Assembly: GCA_029859385.1 (NCBI GenBank)
Contig: JAOUDF010000003.1
Span: forward strand, 1 to 37,221
Length of the DNA: 37,221 nt
Reading direction: 5' to 3'
Source of the DNA: Nitrospirota bacterium
GTDB taxonomy: Bacteria > Nitrospirota > JAOUDF01
A program made the translations under genes and the position numbers. Positions 24,227 to 34,959 of this stretch are shown piece after piece (position 1 is the first letter of the stretch; every line of letters starts with the position of its first letter). The notes beneath the pieces are model-generated. The model worked only from the letters and a program-made list of their open reading frames with translations. It was not told the DNA's origin and did not search any database.

Positions 24227-24410
24227 GTGCCTGCACCCGGAAGGTTGGCGGGAGGGGTTTCAAGCGGGGATATGAGGGCGCGTTAAGTTAAATTTATAGT
24301 TTCCAGGCTACTCGCCGTCCATTCTGCACTGGATATATTGTTCCGTAAGTTTAAGGTGGCGCCATATCCCCTGTCGAAACCCCTCCCGCCAACCTTCCGG
24401 CTGCAGGCAC
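24227..24410. repeat. 184-bp inverted-repeat element (MITE-like)
   Basis: The arms are about 60 bp and highly similar in inverted order: GTGCCTGCA, then a 25-base identical block containing GGAAGGTTGGCGGGAGGGG, then a four-base variable part, then GGGGATATG and TTAA. The AT-rich centre is about 60 bases. It has no coding capacity. It lies in the gap between the secreted-protein gene and the chaperone promoter. Confidence 0.8.
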
Positions 24411-24446
24411 ACACCACATAGATGTGAGCTGTTTTTATTTATGAAA

Positions 24447-24476
24447 GTTGACAAGAACTGACTCAAGTTTTATACT
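24447..24476 (+). promoter_or_regulatory. Near-consensus promoter with HAIR-like HspR operator
   Basis: TTGACA (24448-24453), a 17-base spacer and TATACT (24471-24476) form a strong sigma-70 promoter. Inside it, GTTGACA-N7-ACTCAAG matches the HspR operator HAIR (CTTGAGT-N7-ACTCAAG): the right half is perfect, the left half 4 of 7, and the spacing exact. HspR is encoded two genes downstream in the same operon, so negative autoregulation is expected. Confidence 0.65.
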
Positions 24477-24481
24477 AACAG

Positions 24482-24557
24482 TTAGGTATACAGACTGAAG
24501 GCTGAAGGAAAGCAAGACTTGCAAGCCTCTACCTTCAGTCTTCGGCCTTCAGCCTAA
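24482..24557. repeat. Imperfect palindrome in the chaperone-operon leader
   Basis: GACTGAAGG and GGCTGAAGG overlap at 24493-24508 and are answered by CCTTCAGTC (24532-24540) and CCTTCAGCC (24546-24554), with TTAGG/CCTAA outermost. The transcript could form two alternative hairpins ending about 24 bases before the ATG. The role is unknown; a heat-responsive or attenuator structure is one possibility. Confidence 0.55.
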
Positions 24558-24580
24558 CCACCTGATTTCAAAGGAAAACC

Positions 24581-25564
24581 ATGGCCAAACGTGATTTTTA
24601 CGAAATTCTGGGCGTCCCCCGGTCCGCGTCGGACAAGGAGATAAAGAAGGCCTACCGCCGCCTCGCCCGCAAGTACCATCCCGATGTCAATCCCGGCGAC
24701 AAGACCGCTGAGGCGAAATTCAAGGAGGTCAGCGAGGCCCACGAAATTCTCTCCGACCCGAAGAAGAAAGAGATGTACAACCGTTTCGGCCACCAGGCCT
24801 TTGAAGCCGGGTTCGGGGAAGGGGGCTTCGGCGGTGCGGGACAGGGCCCCCGCTCAGGCTCCTTCAAATTCAAGGATGGCGCCTTTCGTTTTGAAACTTC
24901 CGGACAAGGGGGCCCCGGCTTCGACTACGACATGTTTCGGGACATATTCGGCGAATCGGGATTTGGAGAAGGCTTTCGACAACGGGGGCCTGTAGCTCAC
25001 CGCGGCGAAGACCTCTCCCATGAGGTGGAGATCGATCTGGAAGATGCCATCTACGGGACATCGGTCCAACTGTCGATCCGCCGCTCAAACCGGACCGAGA
25101 CGATTTCCATAAAGATTCCGCCGGGCGCTGATGAAGGCTCCAGAATCCGCGTGGCCGGGAAGGGTGAGGAAGGCAGCGGCGGCGGCCCGGCGGGCGACCT
25201 CTATATCGTGACGCGGCTTCGGTCCCACGCCTTCTTCGAACGCAAGGGGAACGACCTCTACTGCACCATGCCGGTAACCGCCTCCGAGGCGGCCCTCGGC
25301 GCAAAGGTCGAAGTGCCGACAACGGCCGGCGTGGTCACCCTGACCGTACCGCCGGGCACCCAGAGCGGACAGAAACTCCGCCTCAAGGGGAAGGGCGTAC
25401 CGGCAATGAAAGGCGGAACACCCGGCGACCAGTATGTGGTTATCAGCATCACCGTCCCTCGGAAACTGGATGCGCGAACCGAAGAGCTTTTCAGGGAGAT
25501 CAAACGCCTGCACCCTGAAAATCCGCGACAGGAGATCAGCTTCAGGGGCTTCAGAAAGAGATGA
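24581..25564 (+). CDS. DnaJ-type cochaperone without zinc finger (CbpA-like)
   Basis: 327 residues. The J domain (1-70) has the essential HPD in [15 protein letters not shown] Gly/Phe-rich region (75-135) follows, then two C-terminal peptide-binding domains ([18 protein letters not shown]..., [27 protein letters not shown]). The CxxCxGxG zinc repeats of classical DnaJ are absent, so it is a type II/CbpA-like J protein that stimulates DnaK. It is first in an operon with hspR (14-base gap) and clpB, which is the disaggregase DnaK/J cooperates with. Confidence 0.93.
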   Translation: MAKRDFYEILGVPRSASDKEIKKAYRRLARKYHPDVNPGDKTAEAKFKEVSEAHEILSDPKKKEMYNRFGHQAFEAGFGEGGFGGAGQGPRSGSFKFKDGAFRFETSGQGGPGFDYDMFRDIFGESGFGEGFRQRGPVAHRGEDLSHEVEIDLEDAIYGTSVQLSIRRSNRTETISIKIPPGADEGSRIRVAGKGEEGSGGGPAGDLYIVTRLRSHAFFERKGNDLYCTMPVTASEAALGAKVEVPTTAGVVTLTVPPGTQSGQKLRLKGKGVPAMKGGTPGDQYVVISITVPRKLDARTEELFREIKRLHPENPRQEISFRGFRKR

Positions 25565-25578
25565 GGTGAGGTCCGCCA

Positions 25579-25977
25579 ATGGTACGGAAGAGTAAGAAAT
25601 ATTTCGTCATCAGCATCGCCTCGGAGATTCTGGAGGTCCACCCCCAGACCCTGCGGCAGTTCGAGAGAGAGGGGCTCGTCAAGCCGTCCCGCAGCCAGGG
25701 GAACGTAAGGCTCTATTCCGAGGAAGATATCGAACGGGTCAGGATGATCCTGCGTCTGCGGCGCGAACTGGGGGTAAACCTGGCCGGGATAGAGGTAATC
25801 CTCGGCATGCGCGAAAAGATGGAGGAGATGCAGCGGGAGATGCTGGAGACCTTTGACCAGATGCAGCGCTACGTCGCAACGGAACTGGCCCGGCGCAACG
25901 AACTGATGAAGCAGCCGTTGGCGAAACGTCCCCGTAGGGACATTGTAAAAATAAAGATTGAGGAAGACGAGGAGTAG
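25579..25977 (+). CDS. hspR: MerR-family heat-shock repressor HspR
   Basis: 132 residues with GAGGTGAGG upstream. The MerR-type winged helix is [48 protein letters not shown]: the phrase HPQTLRxFEReGLVxPxRtxGN is close to actinobacterial and epsilonproteobacterial HspR. A coiled coil and a basic/acidic tail follow. HspR represses chaperone genes at HAIR sites with DnaK as co-repressor; a HAIR-like site overlaps the operon promoter. It is four bases from clpB. Confidence 0.87.
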   Translation: MVRKSKKYFVISIASEILEVHPQTLRQFEREGLVKPSRSQGNVRLYSEEDIERVRMILRLRRELGVNLAGIEVILGMREKMEEMQREMLETFDQMQRYVATELARRNELMKQPLAKRPRRDIVKIKIEEDEE

Positions 25978-25981
25978 AACC

Positions 25982-28564
25982 ATGAGACTCGACAGATTCA
26001 CCGTAAAAGCCCAGGAGGCGCTTCAGGGCGCCCAGCACGAGGCGGAAAAAAAGAAAAATCAGCTTATCGAGCCCGAGCATCTGCTTGCGGCCCTCATCGC
26101 CCAGGAGGACGGCATCGTCGTCCCCATTCTCCGCAAGCTGGAGGTCGACCCGGGGCGGCTTTCCGAGGAGCTGGCAAAAGAGACCGGCCGATTCCCCCGC
26201 GTAGAGGGGGCCACTGCCGGGAGCTACCTCTCCCCCGCCGCCAACCGCCTGCTTGAAAAGGCCTTCGAAGAGGCCGAGCGGATGAAGGACGAATACGTAA
26301 GCACCGAACACCTTTTAATCGCCATCCTCGAGGCATTCACCCCGGCTTCCAGAATTTTGAAGAGCCTGGGCGTCACGCGCGACCGGCTTTTGACGGTGTT
26401 GCGCGAGGTGCGCGGCTCCCAGCGGGTCACCGACCAGAATCCCGAGGAGAAGTATCAGGCGCTCCAGAAATACAGCCGCGACCTTACCGACCTGGCCCGC
26501 AAAGGGAAACTCGACCCGGTCATCGGCCGCGACGAAGAGATCCGCCGCGTCATCCAGGTTCTCTCACGAAGGACAAAGAACAACCCGGTGCTCATCGGCG
26601 AACCGGGCGTCGGAAAGACCGCCATCGCCGAGGGGCTGGCGCAGCGGGTGATCGCCGGTGACGTCCCCGAGGGGTTGAAGAACCGGCGCGTCGTTTCGCT
26701 GGACATGGGGGCGCTCATCGCGGGGGCCAAATATCGAGGCGAGTTCGAGGAGCGGCTCAAGGCCGTGCTCAAGGAGATTTCCGAGGCGGGCGGCGAGATC
26801 ATCCTCTTCATCGACGAGCTTCATACGCTGGTAGGCGCGGGGGCTGCCGAGGGGGCCATGGACGCCTCCAACATGCTCAAACCCGCCCTCGCCCGGGGCG
26901 AGCTGCGCTGCGTCGGCGCGACCACCCTCGACGAGTACCGCAAGCATATCGAGAAGGATGCGGCGCTGGAGCGGCGTTTCCAGCCGGTGCTGGTGGGCGA
27001 ACCCAACGTGGAGGACACCATCTCCATCCTCCGCGGCCTCAAGGAGCGCTACGAGGTGCACCACGGCGTCAAGATCCGCGACTCCGCCCTGGTGGCCGCC
27101 GCCATGCTGTCGAACCGCTACATCACTGACCGGTTCTTGCCCGACAAGGCCATCGACCTCATCGACGAGGCTGCATCGCGCCTGCGGATGGAGATCGACT
27201 CGCTCCCCACCGAACTCGACGAACTGGAGCGGCGGATGCGCCAGCTTGAGATCGAGCGGCAGGCGGTGAAGAAGGAAAAGGACCCGGCGTCGCAGGAGCG
27301 GCTGGCGGGTATCGAGCGGGAACTGGCCGAACTGGGAGAAGAGGCCAAGGGGCTGCGCGCCCACTGGCAGGCCGAGAAGGAGTGCATAAAAAATATCCGC
27401 GCGGCCAAGGAGTCGTTGGAACAGGCCCGCACCGACGCCGAGAAGGCAGAGCGGGAAGGGAACTGGGAAAAGACGGCGGAGCTGCGCTACGGCAGGCTGA
27501 TCGAGTTGCAGAAGTCCATCGATGCCGAGAACGAGCACCTGCAGGAGATACAGAAAACCGGCAAGATGCTGAAGGAAGAGGTGGACGAGGAGGACGTGGC
27601 GCGCATCGTCTCGCGCTGGACCGGTATTCCGGTAAGCCGGATGATCGAGAGTGAGATGCAGAAGCTGCTGCGAATGGAGGACTCTCTGGCTCGTCGAGTT
27701 GTCGGCCAGGCCGAAGCGCTCTCCGCCGTGTCAAACGCCGTGCGCCGCGCCCGGGCGGGGATCGCCGACCCCAACCGCCCCATCGGTTCGTTCATATTCA
27801 TGGGGCCTACCGGCGTCGGCAAGACCGAGCTGGCCCGCGCCCTCGCCGATTTCCTCTTCGACGACGAGAACGCCATGGTCCGCATCGACATGAGCGAGTA
27901 CATGGAGAAACACACCGTCTCGCGGCTCATCGGCGCGCCCCCCGGCTACGTGGGGTACGAGGAGGGCGGTCAACTCACCGAGGCCGTGCGGCGCAGGCCC
28001 TACGCCGTCATCCTCTTCGACGAGATCGAGAAGGCCCACAACGACGTCTTCAACATCCTGCTGCAACTCCTGGACGACGGCCGTCTCACCGACGGCCACG
28101 GCCGGACGGTCGACTTCAAGAACACTGTGGTCATCATGACCTCCAACGTCGGGAGCCAGTATATCCAGCAACTTGTTATCGAGGACGAGGATGAGATGCG
28201 CAAACTGGCCACCGAGGCGCTTCGGGCATCGTTCCGCCCCGAGTTCCTCAACCGCGTCGACGACATAGTCATCTTCCATCCCCTTGGCATGGAACATCTG
28301 AAAAAGATCGTCGAGATTCAGTCGGAGTATCTCAAGAAACGCCTCGCCGAGCGTAGCATCAATCTAATGCTCAGCGAAGAGGCGAAGGAGCTTCTCGCAA
28401 GGGAAGGCTTCGACCCCGTCTACGGCGCACGGCCTCTCAAGCGTACTATTCAGCGGGAGATACAGAATCCGCTGGCGCTCAAGGTGCTGGATGGGACATT
28501 CCACGAAGGAGATACAGTGGAGGTTGGAGCGGAGGAGGGGAAGATTGTGCTGGGGAAGGTTTAA
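25982..28564 (+). CDS. clpB: ATP-dependent disaggregase ClpB
   Basis: 860 residues from ATG 25982, with GAGGAG upstream; the track's eight extra residues overlap the hspR end. The Clp N domain (1-145) precedes NBD1 with Walker [10 protein letters not shown] near residue 206 and the pore motif [14 protein letters not shown] coiled-coil middle domain (about 405-525) distinguishes ClpB from ClpA/ClpC. NBD2 has Walker [10 protein letters not shown] near 607 and the pore motif GYVGYEEGG. There is no IGF loop for ClpP. It rescues aggregated proteins together with DnaK/DnaJ, fitting the operon. The stop codon lies within the stem of the terminator. Confidence 0.97.
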   Translation: MRLDRFTVKAQEALQGAQHEAEKKKNQLIEPEHLLAALIAQEDGIVVPILRKLEVDPGRLSEELAKETGRFPRVEGATAGSYLSPAANRLLEKAFEEAERMKDEYVSTEHLLIAILEAFTPASRILKSLGVTRDRLLTVLREVRGSQRVTDQNPEEKYQALQKYSRDLTDLARKGKLDPVIGRDEEIRRVIQVLSRRTKNNPVLIGEPGVGKTAIAEGLAQRVIAGDVPEGLKNRRVVSLDMGALIAGAKYRGEFEERLKAVLKEISEAGGEIILFIDELHTLVGAGAAEGAMDASNMLKPALARGELRCVGATTLDEYRKHIEKDAALERRFQPVLVGEPNVEDTISILRGLKERYEVHHGVKIRDSALVAAAMLSNRYITDRFLPDKAIDLIDEAASRLRMEIDSLPTELDELERRMRQLEIERQAVKKEKDPASQERLAGIERELAELGEEAKGLRAHWQAEKECIKNIRAAKESLEQARTDAEKAEREGNWEKTAELRYGRLIELQKSIDAENEHLQEIQKTGKMLKEEVDEEDVARIVSRWTGIPVSRMIESEMQKLLRMEDSLARRVVGQAEALSAVSNAVRRARAGIADPNRPIGSFIFMGPTGVGKTELARALADFLFDDENAMVRIDMSEYMEKHTVSRLIGAPPGYVGYEEGGQLTEAVRRRPYAVILFDEIEKAHNDVFNILLQLLDDGRLTDGHGRTVDFKNTVVIMTSNVGSQYIQQLVIEDEDEMRKLATEALRASFRPEFLNRVDDIVIFHPLGMEHLKKIVEIQSEYLKKRLAERSINLMLSEEAKELLAREGFDPVYGARPLKRTIQREIQNPLALKVLDGTFHEGDTVEVGAEEGKIVLGKV

Positions 28565-28603
28565 ACACGGGAGTCCCTAGTAGCAGGGGCTCCCGTGTTT
28601 AAA
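28560..28603. terminator. Bidirectional terminator between clpB and the TRASH-like gene
   Basis: A perfect 14-bp stem TTTAAACACGGGAG/CTCCCGTGTTTAAA, with a further CCC/GGG inside, shared by two converging genes. It includes the clpB stop codon and ends one base before the opposing stop. The A/T ends of the stem supply the U tract in both directions. Confidence 0.85.
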
Positions 28604-28969
28604 CTATTTAGTCTGTTTGAAAAAGGTATTGAACGTCTCCTGCGACTCAAAATACAGGGCTATTCCGCCCTGTCCCACGCCGATCACCGCCGTGGCCTTG
28701 TCCACCGGGTTCCCCGTTACGGGGTCCTTGGCCGTACGAAGGTCGGCCTCGGACTTGAGCCCCTGCACGCACCCCATGCAGCAGCCGTAGTAGGTCTTCC
28801 CCTCTACCTCGACCGGTATCTGGGTCTTGTCCATGACCGTGTCGTTCACCATGCAGACATACTGGTTCTCCACCGGCTTGACGTTCTCGGCGAACACCTG
28901 ACCGGCGTTCAGAAGAACGATGGTAAACACTGCGATATAAAGGGCTGAAAGCAACCTGCGCATTTTCAT
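28604..28969 (-). CDS. Secreted TRASH/YHS-like metal-binding protein
   Basis: 121 residues from the ATG preceded by GGAGGAAGTC; the track starts five codons earlier. A signal peptide (LLSALYIAVFTIVLLNAGQVFA) is followed by one compact domain: YVCMVNDTVMDKTQIPVEVEGKTYYGCCMGCVQGLK. It then ends with a phrase (DPVTGNPVDKATAVIG) common in YHS proteins. The cysteines (C, CC, C) and the aromatic core match TRASH/YHS metal-sensing modules seen with copper or heavy-metal systems. Periplasmic metal binding is inferred. No transporter or regulator is beside it. Confidence 0.8.
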   Translation of the reverse strand: MKMRRLLSALYIAVFTIVLLNAGQVFAENVKPVENQYVCMVNDTVMDKTQIPVEVEGKTYYGCCMGCVQGLKSEADLRTAKDPVTGNPVDKATAVIGVGQGGIALYFESQETFNTFFKQTK

Positions 28970-29058
28970 GACTTCCTCCGACAATTTAACTCACCGCCGC
29001 CCGGTATCGGACGGCAACCTTGGACTTGTTCTATTATTATACCATTTTCGTAAGCTGA

Positions 29059-29352
29059 TCAGGCCTCTGCTTCCGGTTCGACGCCGCCCTCATCCCCGAA
29101 ATTCAACCGGGCCCCGATAAACTGCCCGGCGATTACCGCGACGATGACAAAGGGAATGGCATACGCCGAAATCTCGAGAAAGTGCCGCAGAAGGATACTG
29201 ATGGTGAGAGGAATATAGAGGCAGCGGGCCCACGGGCGCGACAGGCGGCGGTAGCGGTTTCTCAGGTGCCCCACGGGGATGTTCCCCACGAAGATTACCG
29301 AGAAATAGAGCGCTACTGCCAGCATGTGATGGTGCGACACAAACTCGTGCAT
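29059..29352 (-). CDS. Small membrane protein, unknown function
   Basis: 97 residues. Two hydrophobic helices (about residues 10-28 and 63-83) flank a basic loop HLRNRYRRLSRPWARC. The N-terminus is histidine-rich (HEFVSHHHML) and the C-terminus acidic (GDEGGVEPEAEA). No family recognised. It lies between the LysM lipoprotein gene and the TRASH-like gene on the same strand. Confidence 0.65.
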   Translation of the reverse strand: MHEFVSHHHMLAVALYFSVIFVGNIPVGHLRNRYRRLSRPWARCLYIPLTISILLRHFLEISAYAIPFVIVAVIAGQFIGARLNFGDEGGVEPEAEA

Positions 29353-29370
29353 CCTTGCCCCTCCTCAGCC

Positions 29371-30390
29371 TTACTCTTTCGAAGCCGGTTTACGCTCCCT
29401 GGTTTCCTTCTCCCGGTCGTCGCCCGTCTCGAACCACAACCCCTTCTCCTTGGCCTCAGCCACCGCCTCCTCAATCTCCTTCGCATTTACATTTCTCGGG
29501 AGGGTAAGCTTCTGGCCTTCGGCTATCTGGGTAGGGTCCTTGATCTGCGACCGGTTTGCCTTGTAGATAATGGGCCAGAGGTAAGGGTCTCCGTAGACAT
29601 CCTTGCGGGCCGATATCTGCCAGAGCGTCTCCCCTTTTCCAACCATGTAGTCGGTCAATACCTGCGGTATTCCATTGCGGGCTCCCGCAGCCTCAACCTC
29701 TTTCTTGTCCGTGGCCTTTATCGCCGACGAAGAAGGGGCCTCGGGTTTGGATTTTGTCTCCAATGTTGCCCGTTTGGCGGCGAGACGCTCGACTTCCACC
29801 CGCGCCATGCGCTCGGCCTCGAGTTTGGCAAGCCGCTCCTTTTCTTCCTTGGTCTCTTTTATAGATTCATCGGCCGCAATCTGGGCCATCTTGGCCTTTT
29901 CGATGGAGGCTGAATAGCCACAGGTGCTTACAAAGAACAGATTTTTGGCCTCCACGAGAGCGGCCTGGGCCGACTCGAGTTTGGCCGAGGCATGCGTTTT
30001 GGCGCCGGCCTTTTCGGCTGACTCTATGGCATACATGGCTTCGCGGATCGAGCGCTCGGCATCGTTCTTTGAGCGCCTGATGAGGTCGGCCGCCTTGGTC
30101 ATGCTGGTCTTGGATTTCTGGTTTGACTTCTCGGCGGCGACACGGGCTTTCTTGTACCCTGTCAGCATGCTCTCCAGCGCCTCGGCATCCCGCTTCTCGG
30201 CTTCGGTCAGCAACTGGCCGATTTCCTCATAATCCTTCGGCAGGAAATATTCAACGCAGTTTTCCTGGGCCGCCTTCATGGCCGCCCGGGCGTCGGCAAT
30301 CTCCTGGATGGGCCTTTTAGTGCAGCCGACAAGGGATGAACCCAGAACAGCCACCGACAGCATGAGACAGGTAAAACGCAACACTTTCAT
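29371..30390 (-). CDS. LysM lipoprotein with DUF4398-like coiled coil
   Basis: 339 residues from ATG 30390, with GAGGTGAG upstream; the track's 29 extra residues run back through aspS. A lipoprotein signal (VLGSSLVGC) is followed by alanine/glutamate-rich helices with repeated A-K-x-A spacing (about 25-215), resembling DUF4398. A LysM domain (MVGKGETLWQISARKDVYGDPYLWPIIYKANRSQIKDPTQI, about 250-300) follows, then a charged tail. LysM binds peptidoglycan, so it probably links the outer membrane to the wall. It follows aspS after 31 bases. Confidence 0.87.
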   Translation of the reverse strand: MKVLRFTCLMLSVAVLGSSLVGCTKRPIQEIADARAAMKAAQENCVEYFLPKDYEEIGQLLTEAEKRDAEALESMLTGYKKARVAAEKSNQKSKTSMTKAADLIRRSKNDAERSIREAMYAIESAEKAGAKTHASAKLESAQAALVEAKNLFFVSTCGYSASIEKAKMAQIAADESIKETKEEKERLAKLEAERMARVEVERLAAKRATLETKSKPEAPSSSAIKATDKKEVEAAGARNGIPQVLTDYMVGKGETLWQISARKDVYGDPYLWPIIYKANRSQIKDPTQIAEGQKLTLPRNVNAKEIEEAVAEAKEKGLWFETGDDREKETRERKPASKE

Positions 30391-30421
30391 TATACTCACC
30401 TCAAAACTACTTGTACTTCCG

Positions 30422-32197
30422 TTACTCCACCGGCGCAAGAGCGGCGATCTGCAACTCCAGCAACTGTTCCGGCGCAACCCTCGACGGGGCCTCGCTCATG
30501 AGGCAGGTCGCCTTCTGCGTCTTCGGGAAGGCGATGACGTCGCGGATGGAGTCGGTGCCCGCGAGAATCATGGTAATGCGGTCCAGGCCGAAGGCGATAC
30601 CGCCGTGGGGCGGAGCGCCGTACTCGAGGGCATCGAGCAGGAACCCGAACTTCAGCCGGGCATCCTCCTCGGAAATGCCGAGGAGTTCGAACATCTTCTT
30701 CTGCACATCCTGGCGATGGATACGGATCGATCCGCCGCCGATCTCGTAGCCGTTGAGCACGATGTCGTAGGCCTTGGCCCGCGCCTTTGACGGGTCGCTG
30801 TCCATCAGGGCCTCGTCGCCGTCCATGGGGGCCGTGAAGGGGTGGTGCATGGCGGCCCAGCGGCGACCTTCCTCGTCCCACTCCAGCAGCGGGAAGTCGG
30901 TGACCCAGAGGAAATTATACTTCGATTCGTCGATCATGCCGAGCCGCTGCGCGATATGGGTCCGCAGATGGGCCAGGGCATCGGCCACAATCTTGGGGTT
31001 GTCGGCCACGAAGATCATGAGATCGCCGGGCTTGGCGCCGAACTTCTGCGCGATGGCATCGATGGTCTCGGGCTTGAAGAACTTGGCGATGGGCGACTCG
31101 TAGCCCCCGTCGACGACCTTGATCCACGCGAGGCCCTTGGCCTTGTAGATCTTCGCCTCTTCGGTGAGGTCGTCCAGCTCCTTGCGCGAAAGGCCCGCCA
31201 TGCCGGGCGCGGCAAAGCCCTTCACCTGTCCGCCCGCCTCGACGGCCGCGGTGAAGACCTTGAAGTCGGAACCCTTCGCCAGCTCCGATACATCGTTGAG
31301 TTCGAGACCGAAGCGGGTGTCGGGCTTGTCGCAACCGTAACGATCCATGACCTCCTGATAGCCCAGGCGCGGGAAGGGCCGGGCGATGTCGATTCCCTTG
31401 GCCGCCTTCATTACCGTCGCCAGCATCTCCTCCATGAGGGCGATGATATCCTCGCGGTCGATGAACGACATCTCGAGATCGATCTGGGTGAACTCGGGCT
31501 GACGGTCGGCCCGCAGGTCCTCGTCCCTGAAGCACTTGACGATCTGGTAGTACCGCTCGAACCCTGCCACCATCAAAAGCTGCTTGAACAGCTGGGGCGA
31601 CTGGGGAAGGGCGAAGAACGAGCCGGGATTGACGCGGCTGGGGACGAGATAGTCCCGCGCGCCTTCGGGCGTGCTCTTGGTAAGGAACGGTGTTTCCACA
31701 TCGACGAAGCCCTGATCGTCGAGAAAACGCCGGACGGTCTTTGCGATGGCATGCCGCATGAAAAGTATCTTCTGCAGTGCAGGACGCCGCAGGTCGAGGT
31801 AGCGGTACTTGAGCCGCGTCATCTCCCCCACGTCGGTGTTGTCTTCTATCATGAACGGCGGGGTCTTGGCGGTGTTGAGCAGTTCAAGACCGTTGATCAG
31901 TACCTCGACCTCGCCGGTCGGCAGGTTGGGGTTGACCGTGCCGTCGGGGCGGGCCTCCACTCTGCCGGTCACCGAGATGACATACTCGCTGCGCAGCTCG
32001 TGGGCCTTTTCGTGGGTGGTCCCGTCTATCTCGGGATTGAACACCACCTGGGTAATTCCCTTGCGGTCGCGAAGGTCGATGAAGATCAGCCCGCCGTGGT
32101 CCCTGCGCCGCTGCACCCATCCCGCCAGGTGCACCACCTTGCCGATATCGCCCTTCCTGAGCTCTCCACACGTATGCGTTCTTTTAATCTGTGCCAA
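30422..32197 (-). CDS. aspS: Aspartyl-tRNA synthetase
   Basis: 591 residues, the bacterial type with a GAD insertion. An N-terminal OB fold ([28 protein letters not shown]) binds the anticodon. Class II motif 2 is seen in [23 protein letters not shown], and motif 3 as [13 protein letters not shown] near the C-terminus. It charges tRNA-Asp. Whether it also charges tRNA-Asn cannot be judged here; no GatCAB genes are in view. The rluB-like gene is upstream with a 16-base gap. Confidence 0.97.
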   Translation of the reverse strand: MAQIKRTHTCGELRKGDIGKVVHLAGWVQRRRDHGGLIFIDLRDRKGITQVVFNPEIDGTTHEKAHELRSEYVISVTGRVEARPDGTVNPNLPTGEVEVLINGLELLNTAKTPPFMIEDNTDVGEMTRLKYRYLDLRRPALQKILFMRHAIAKTVRRFLDDQGFVDVETPFLTKSTPEGARDYLVPSRVNPGSFFALPQSPQLFKQLLMVAGFERYYQIVKCFRDEDLRADRQPEFTQIDLEMSFIDREDIIALMEEMLATVMKAAKGIDIARPFPRLGYQEVMDRYGCDKPDTRFGLELNDVSELAKGSDFKVFTAAVEAGGQVKGFAAPGMAGLSRKELDDLTEEAKIYKAKGLAWIKVVDGGYESPIAKFFKPETIDAIAQKFGAKPGDLMIFVADNPKIVADALAHLRTHIAQRLGMIDESKYNFLWVTDFPLLEWDEEGRRWAAMHHPFTAPMDGDEALMDSDPSKARAKAYDIVLNGYEIGGGSIRIHRQDVQKKMFELLGISEEDARLKFGFLLDALEYGAPPHGGIAFGLDRITMILAGTDSIRDVIAFPKTQKATCLMSEAPSRVAPEQLLELQIAALAPVE

Positions 32198-32213
32198 GTT
32201 GTCCAGTCTCCTT

Positions 32214-33359
32214 TTATGTCGTCGCCTGCCTGAGCCGCTTCACCTCACCGGGGGTGAGAAACCGCCACGCCCCCAGCGGCAGCGGACCCAGCTCGACGGG
32301 ACCAATCGCCATCCGTTTCAGTTTGAGCACCGAATGCCCTATCTTTTCGCACATCCTGCGCACCTGCCGGTTCCTTCCCTCATGGATGGTGATCTCTATC
32401 CACGAGTTGGTCGCCGTCTTCTTTACCGGCTTTACCGCCGCCGGGGCAGTCATACCGTCAGCCAGCTTTACGCCCTGCCGCAGCTTTTCGAAATCCGCCT
32501 CGTCGAGCACGCCATCCACCTTCACCCGGTAGGTCTTGGCCATCTCCCGCGCCGGATGGGTGACGGCATTGGCCAGGTCACCGTCGTTGGTAAAGAGCAG
32601 CAGCCCTTCGGTCTGCACATCCAGCCTCCCCACCGGTTTTACCCGCATCTTGAGCCCCTTGATGAGGCGCATCACCGTGTCCCGCGCCTCGGGGTCGTCC
32701 ATGGTGGTAATAAATCCCCGCGGCTTGTTGAGCATGATGCAGACCTTCTCTTCGGCATTGATGCGCAGCGGTTTGCCGTTTACCTTTATGTAGTCCCTGG
32801 CGGGGTCGACCTTGCATCCCAGTTCCGCCACCTGTCCGTTGACCGTTACCGAGCCCTCGCTGATCAGCTCCTCGGCGTGCCTGCGGGAGGCTATCCCCGC
32901 CTGCGCCAGCACCTTCTGGAGCCGCTCCAGGCCAGGTTCCCCGGTCGACGCCGGTTTTTCTACCCTGGGTGCAGCAGCAGGACGTCTCCTCGCCGTCATA
33001 GGGCGAGCCCCTTCTTCAGGGCGCCTCCTGCTGAGTGACGGTTTGCCGGGCGACGGCTTGCTCGATTTTGGTGATGACGGGCCACCGGTCCTTTGTCGAC
33101 CCGTTTCCGCCTGTTCCGGACGGGCGGTCCTTCCCTTCGCGGTCTTCGAAGGCCTCCCGGCCGACGGTTTCTCCGCCGATGAAGGGCGACCTTTGCGGTT
33201 GGTCGGCGTCTCTTCCCGGCCCGGCTTCATGGCCTTCCTCGCCTCGTGATATCTGTCCACCGCAGCCTTGATTACTTTTTCCATGCTGCCGGAGGATCGT
33301 CCGGTCGATTTCTTTCCACCGGCTGTTTTCGGCCTTTGACGCGTCTTTGTTGGTTTCAA
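32214..33359 (-). CDS. rluB: 23S rRNA pseudouridine synthase, RluB type, with long basic N-terminal extension
   Basis: 381 residues from TTG 33359; no better start is evident, and an internal ATG (MEKVIKAAV) lacks a ribosome site. Residues 1-140 are a low-complexity Lys/Arg/Pro/Ser-rich tract ([22 protein letters not shown]). The S4 domain follows ([32 protein letters not shown]). The catalytic part has the aspartate in [23 protein letters not shown] and [18 protein letters not shown]. RluB modifies position 2605 of 23S rRNA in E. coli; RluE/RluF or RsuA specificities cannot be fully excluded. The extension may add RNA binding. It starts 24 bases after guaA. Confidence 0.87.
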   Translation of the reverse strand: MKPTKTRQRPKTAGGKKSTGRSSGSMEKVIKAAVDRYHEARKAMKPGREETPTNRKGRPSSAEKPSAGRPSKTAKGRTARPEQAETGRQRTGGPSSPKSSKPSPGKPSLSRRRPEEGARPMTARRRPAAAPRVEKPASTGEPGLERLQKVLAQAGIASRRHAEELISEGSVTVNGQVAELGCKVDPARDYIKVNGKPLRINAEEKVCIMLNKPRGFITTMDDPEARDTVMRLIKGLKMRVKPVGRLDVQTEGLLLFTNDGDLANAVTHPAREMAKTYRVKVDGVLDEADFEKLRQGVKLADGMTAPAAVKPVKKTATNSWIEITIHEGRNRQVRRMCEKIGHSVLKLKRMAIGPVELGPLPLGAWRFLTPGEVKRLRQATT

Positions 33360-33383
33360 TTCATTGTCTCGGGAAGATATTCC

Positions 33384-34940
33384 CTACTCCCACTCTATGG
33401 TGCCGGGGGGCTTGGAGGTAATGTCGTACACCACCCGGTTTACCCCCTTCACCTCGTTGATAATCCGGTTGGAAATCCTTGCCAGCAGTTCGTAAGGAAG
33501 GTGCACCCAGTCGGCGGTCATGCCGTCGAGGGAGTTTACTGCCCGCAGCGCGATGGTGTAGTCGTAGGTCCGCTCGTCCCCCATGACACCTACGGTCTTT
33601 ACCGGCAGGAGCACGGCAAAGGACTGCCATATCGACTGATAGAGCCCGGCGCTCTTGATCTCTTCGAGCACCACGGCATCGGCGTTGCGCAGAATCTCAA
33701 GACGGTCGGCGGTTACTTCACCCAAGCAGCGGATGGCCAGACCAGGGCCGGGGAACGGCTGCCGGTTGATGATCTCCTCGGGCATGCCCAGTTCGCGCCC
33801 AACCTGCCGGACCTCGTCCTTGAACAGTTCGCGCAGCGGCTCGATAAGCTTCAGCCGCATCCGCTCCGGCAAACCGCCCACGTTGTGATGCGACTTGATC
33901 ACCGCCGCCGGTCCCTTGACGGAGACCGATTCGATGACGTCGGGGTAGAGGGTTCCCTGCGCAAGGAAGTCGACGGTCCCGAGGCGCTCGGCCTCCCGCT
34001 CGAAGAGGTAGATGAACTCGTTGCCGATGATCTTGCGCTTCTGCTCCGGGTCGGTCACCCCTTTGAGTTTATCCAGAAAGATGTCGGACGCGTCGACATA
34101 GTCGAGGTTCATCCGGAACTGGTTCCGGAAGACATCCTGCACGCGTTCGGCCTCGCCCTTTCTGAGGACGCCGTTGTTGACGAAGATGGAGGTAAGCTGC
34201 TGGCCGATGGCCTGGTGAATGAGCACCGAAACCACCGATGAATCGACCCCGCCGGAGAGGGCGGAGATGACCTTGCCGCTGCCCACCTGGCGACGGATCG
34301 CGTCGATGGTGGTGCCGATGAACGACCCCATGGTCCACTGCCCCGTGCAGCCGCAGACGCCGCGCACGAAGGCCTCCAGAATTTCAGCGCCCCGGGGGGA
34401 ATGCACTACCTCGGGATGGAACTGGATGCCGTAGAAATTCCGTGACGGGTCGGCAATGGCAGCGGCCGGTGAGTTGTCCGTATGGGCTACAACCTTGAAG
34501 CCCTGAGGGGATTTTTCAATCCGGTCGCCATGGCTCATCCATACCTCGAGGGGGGCATTGTCTCCACGGAACGGGGCGAATATCCCCGATGCATCGTCAA
34601 CGCGAAGATAGGCGCGGCCGTATTCCCGCTTGGTCGCCCTCTCCACCACGCCGCCGTTGAGGTGGGTCATGAGCTGCATGCCGTAGCAGATGCCCAGCAC
34701 GGGCAGCCCCAGTTCGAATATCCCCTTGTCGATCATTGGGGCTTCCTTATCGTAGACGCTGGACGGGCCGCCGGAGAGGATGATCCCCTTGGGCGCCCAC
34801 TTTTTGATGGCGTCGAGACCGACGTTAAAAGGGTGTATCTCGCAGTAGACGCGGTTCTCCCGCACCCGCCGGGCAATAAGCTGGGTGTACTGGGAACCGA
34901 AGTCGAGGATCAGTATCTTTTCGGAATGGATGTCGGTCAT
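33384..34940 (-). CDS. guaA: GMP synthase (glutamine-hydrolysing)
   Basis: 518 residues. The class I glutamine amidotransferase domain contains the nucleophile in [13 protein letters not shown] near residue 88 and the partner His/Glu in [11 protein letters not shown]. The ATP pyrophosphatase P-loop is [14 protein letters not shown]. The C-terminal dimerisation part ends [13 protein letters not shown], the usual terminus. It converts XMP to GMP with ammonia from glutamine. It follows guaB on the same strand after 87 bases that hold hairpin repeats. Confidence 0.97.
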   Translation of the reverse strand: MTDIHSEKILILDFGSQYTQLIARRVRENRVYCEIHPFNVGLDAIKKWAPKGIILSGGPSSVYDKEAPMIDKGIFELGLPVLGICYGMQLMTHLNGGVVERATKREYGRAYLRVDDASGIFAPFRGDNAPLEVWMSHGDRIEKSPQGFKVVAHTDNSPAAAIADPSRNFYGIQFHPEVVHSPRGAEILEAFVRGVCGCTGQWTMGSFIGTTIDAIRRQVGSGKVISALSGGVDSSVVSVLIHQAIGQQLTSIFVNNGVLRKGEAERVQDVFRNQFRMNLDYVDASDIFLDKLKGVTDPEQKRKIIGNEFIYLFEREAERLGTVDFLAQGTLYPDVIESVSVKGPAAVIKSHHNVGGLPERMRLKLIEPLRELFKDEVRQVGRELGMPEEIINRQPFPGPGLAIRCLGEVTADRLEILRNADAVVLEEIKSAGLYQSIWQSFAVLLPVKTVGVMGDERTYDYTIALRAVNSLDGMTADWVHLPYELLARISNRIINEVKGVNRVVYDITSKPPGTIEWE

Positions 34941-34959
34941 GAATTGGCTTTCAAAAAAT

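Noticed and set aside
30842-32233. 463-aa plus-strand ORF
   Set aside because: Antisense to aspS, which is certain; no ribosome site or recognisable motif.
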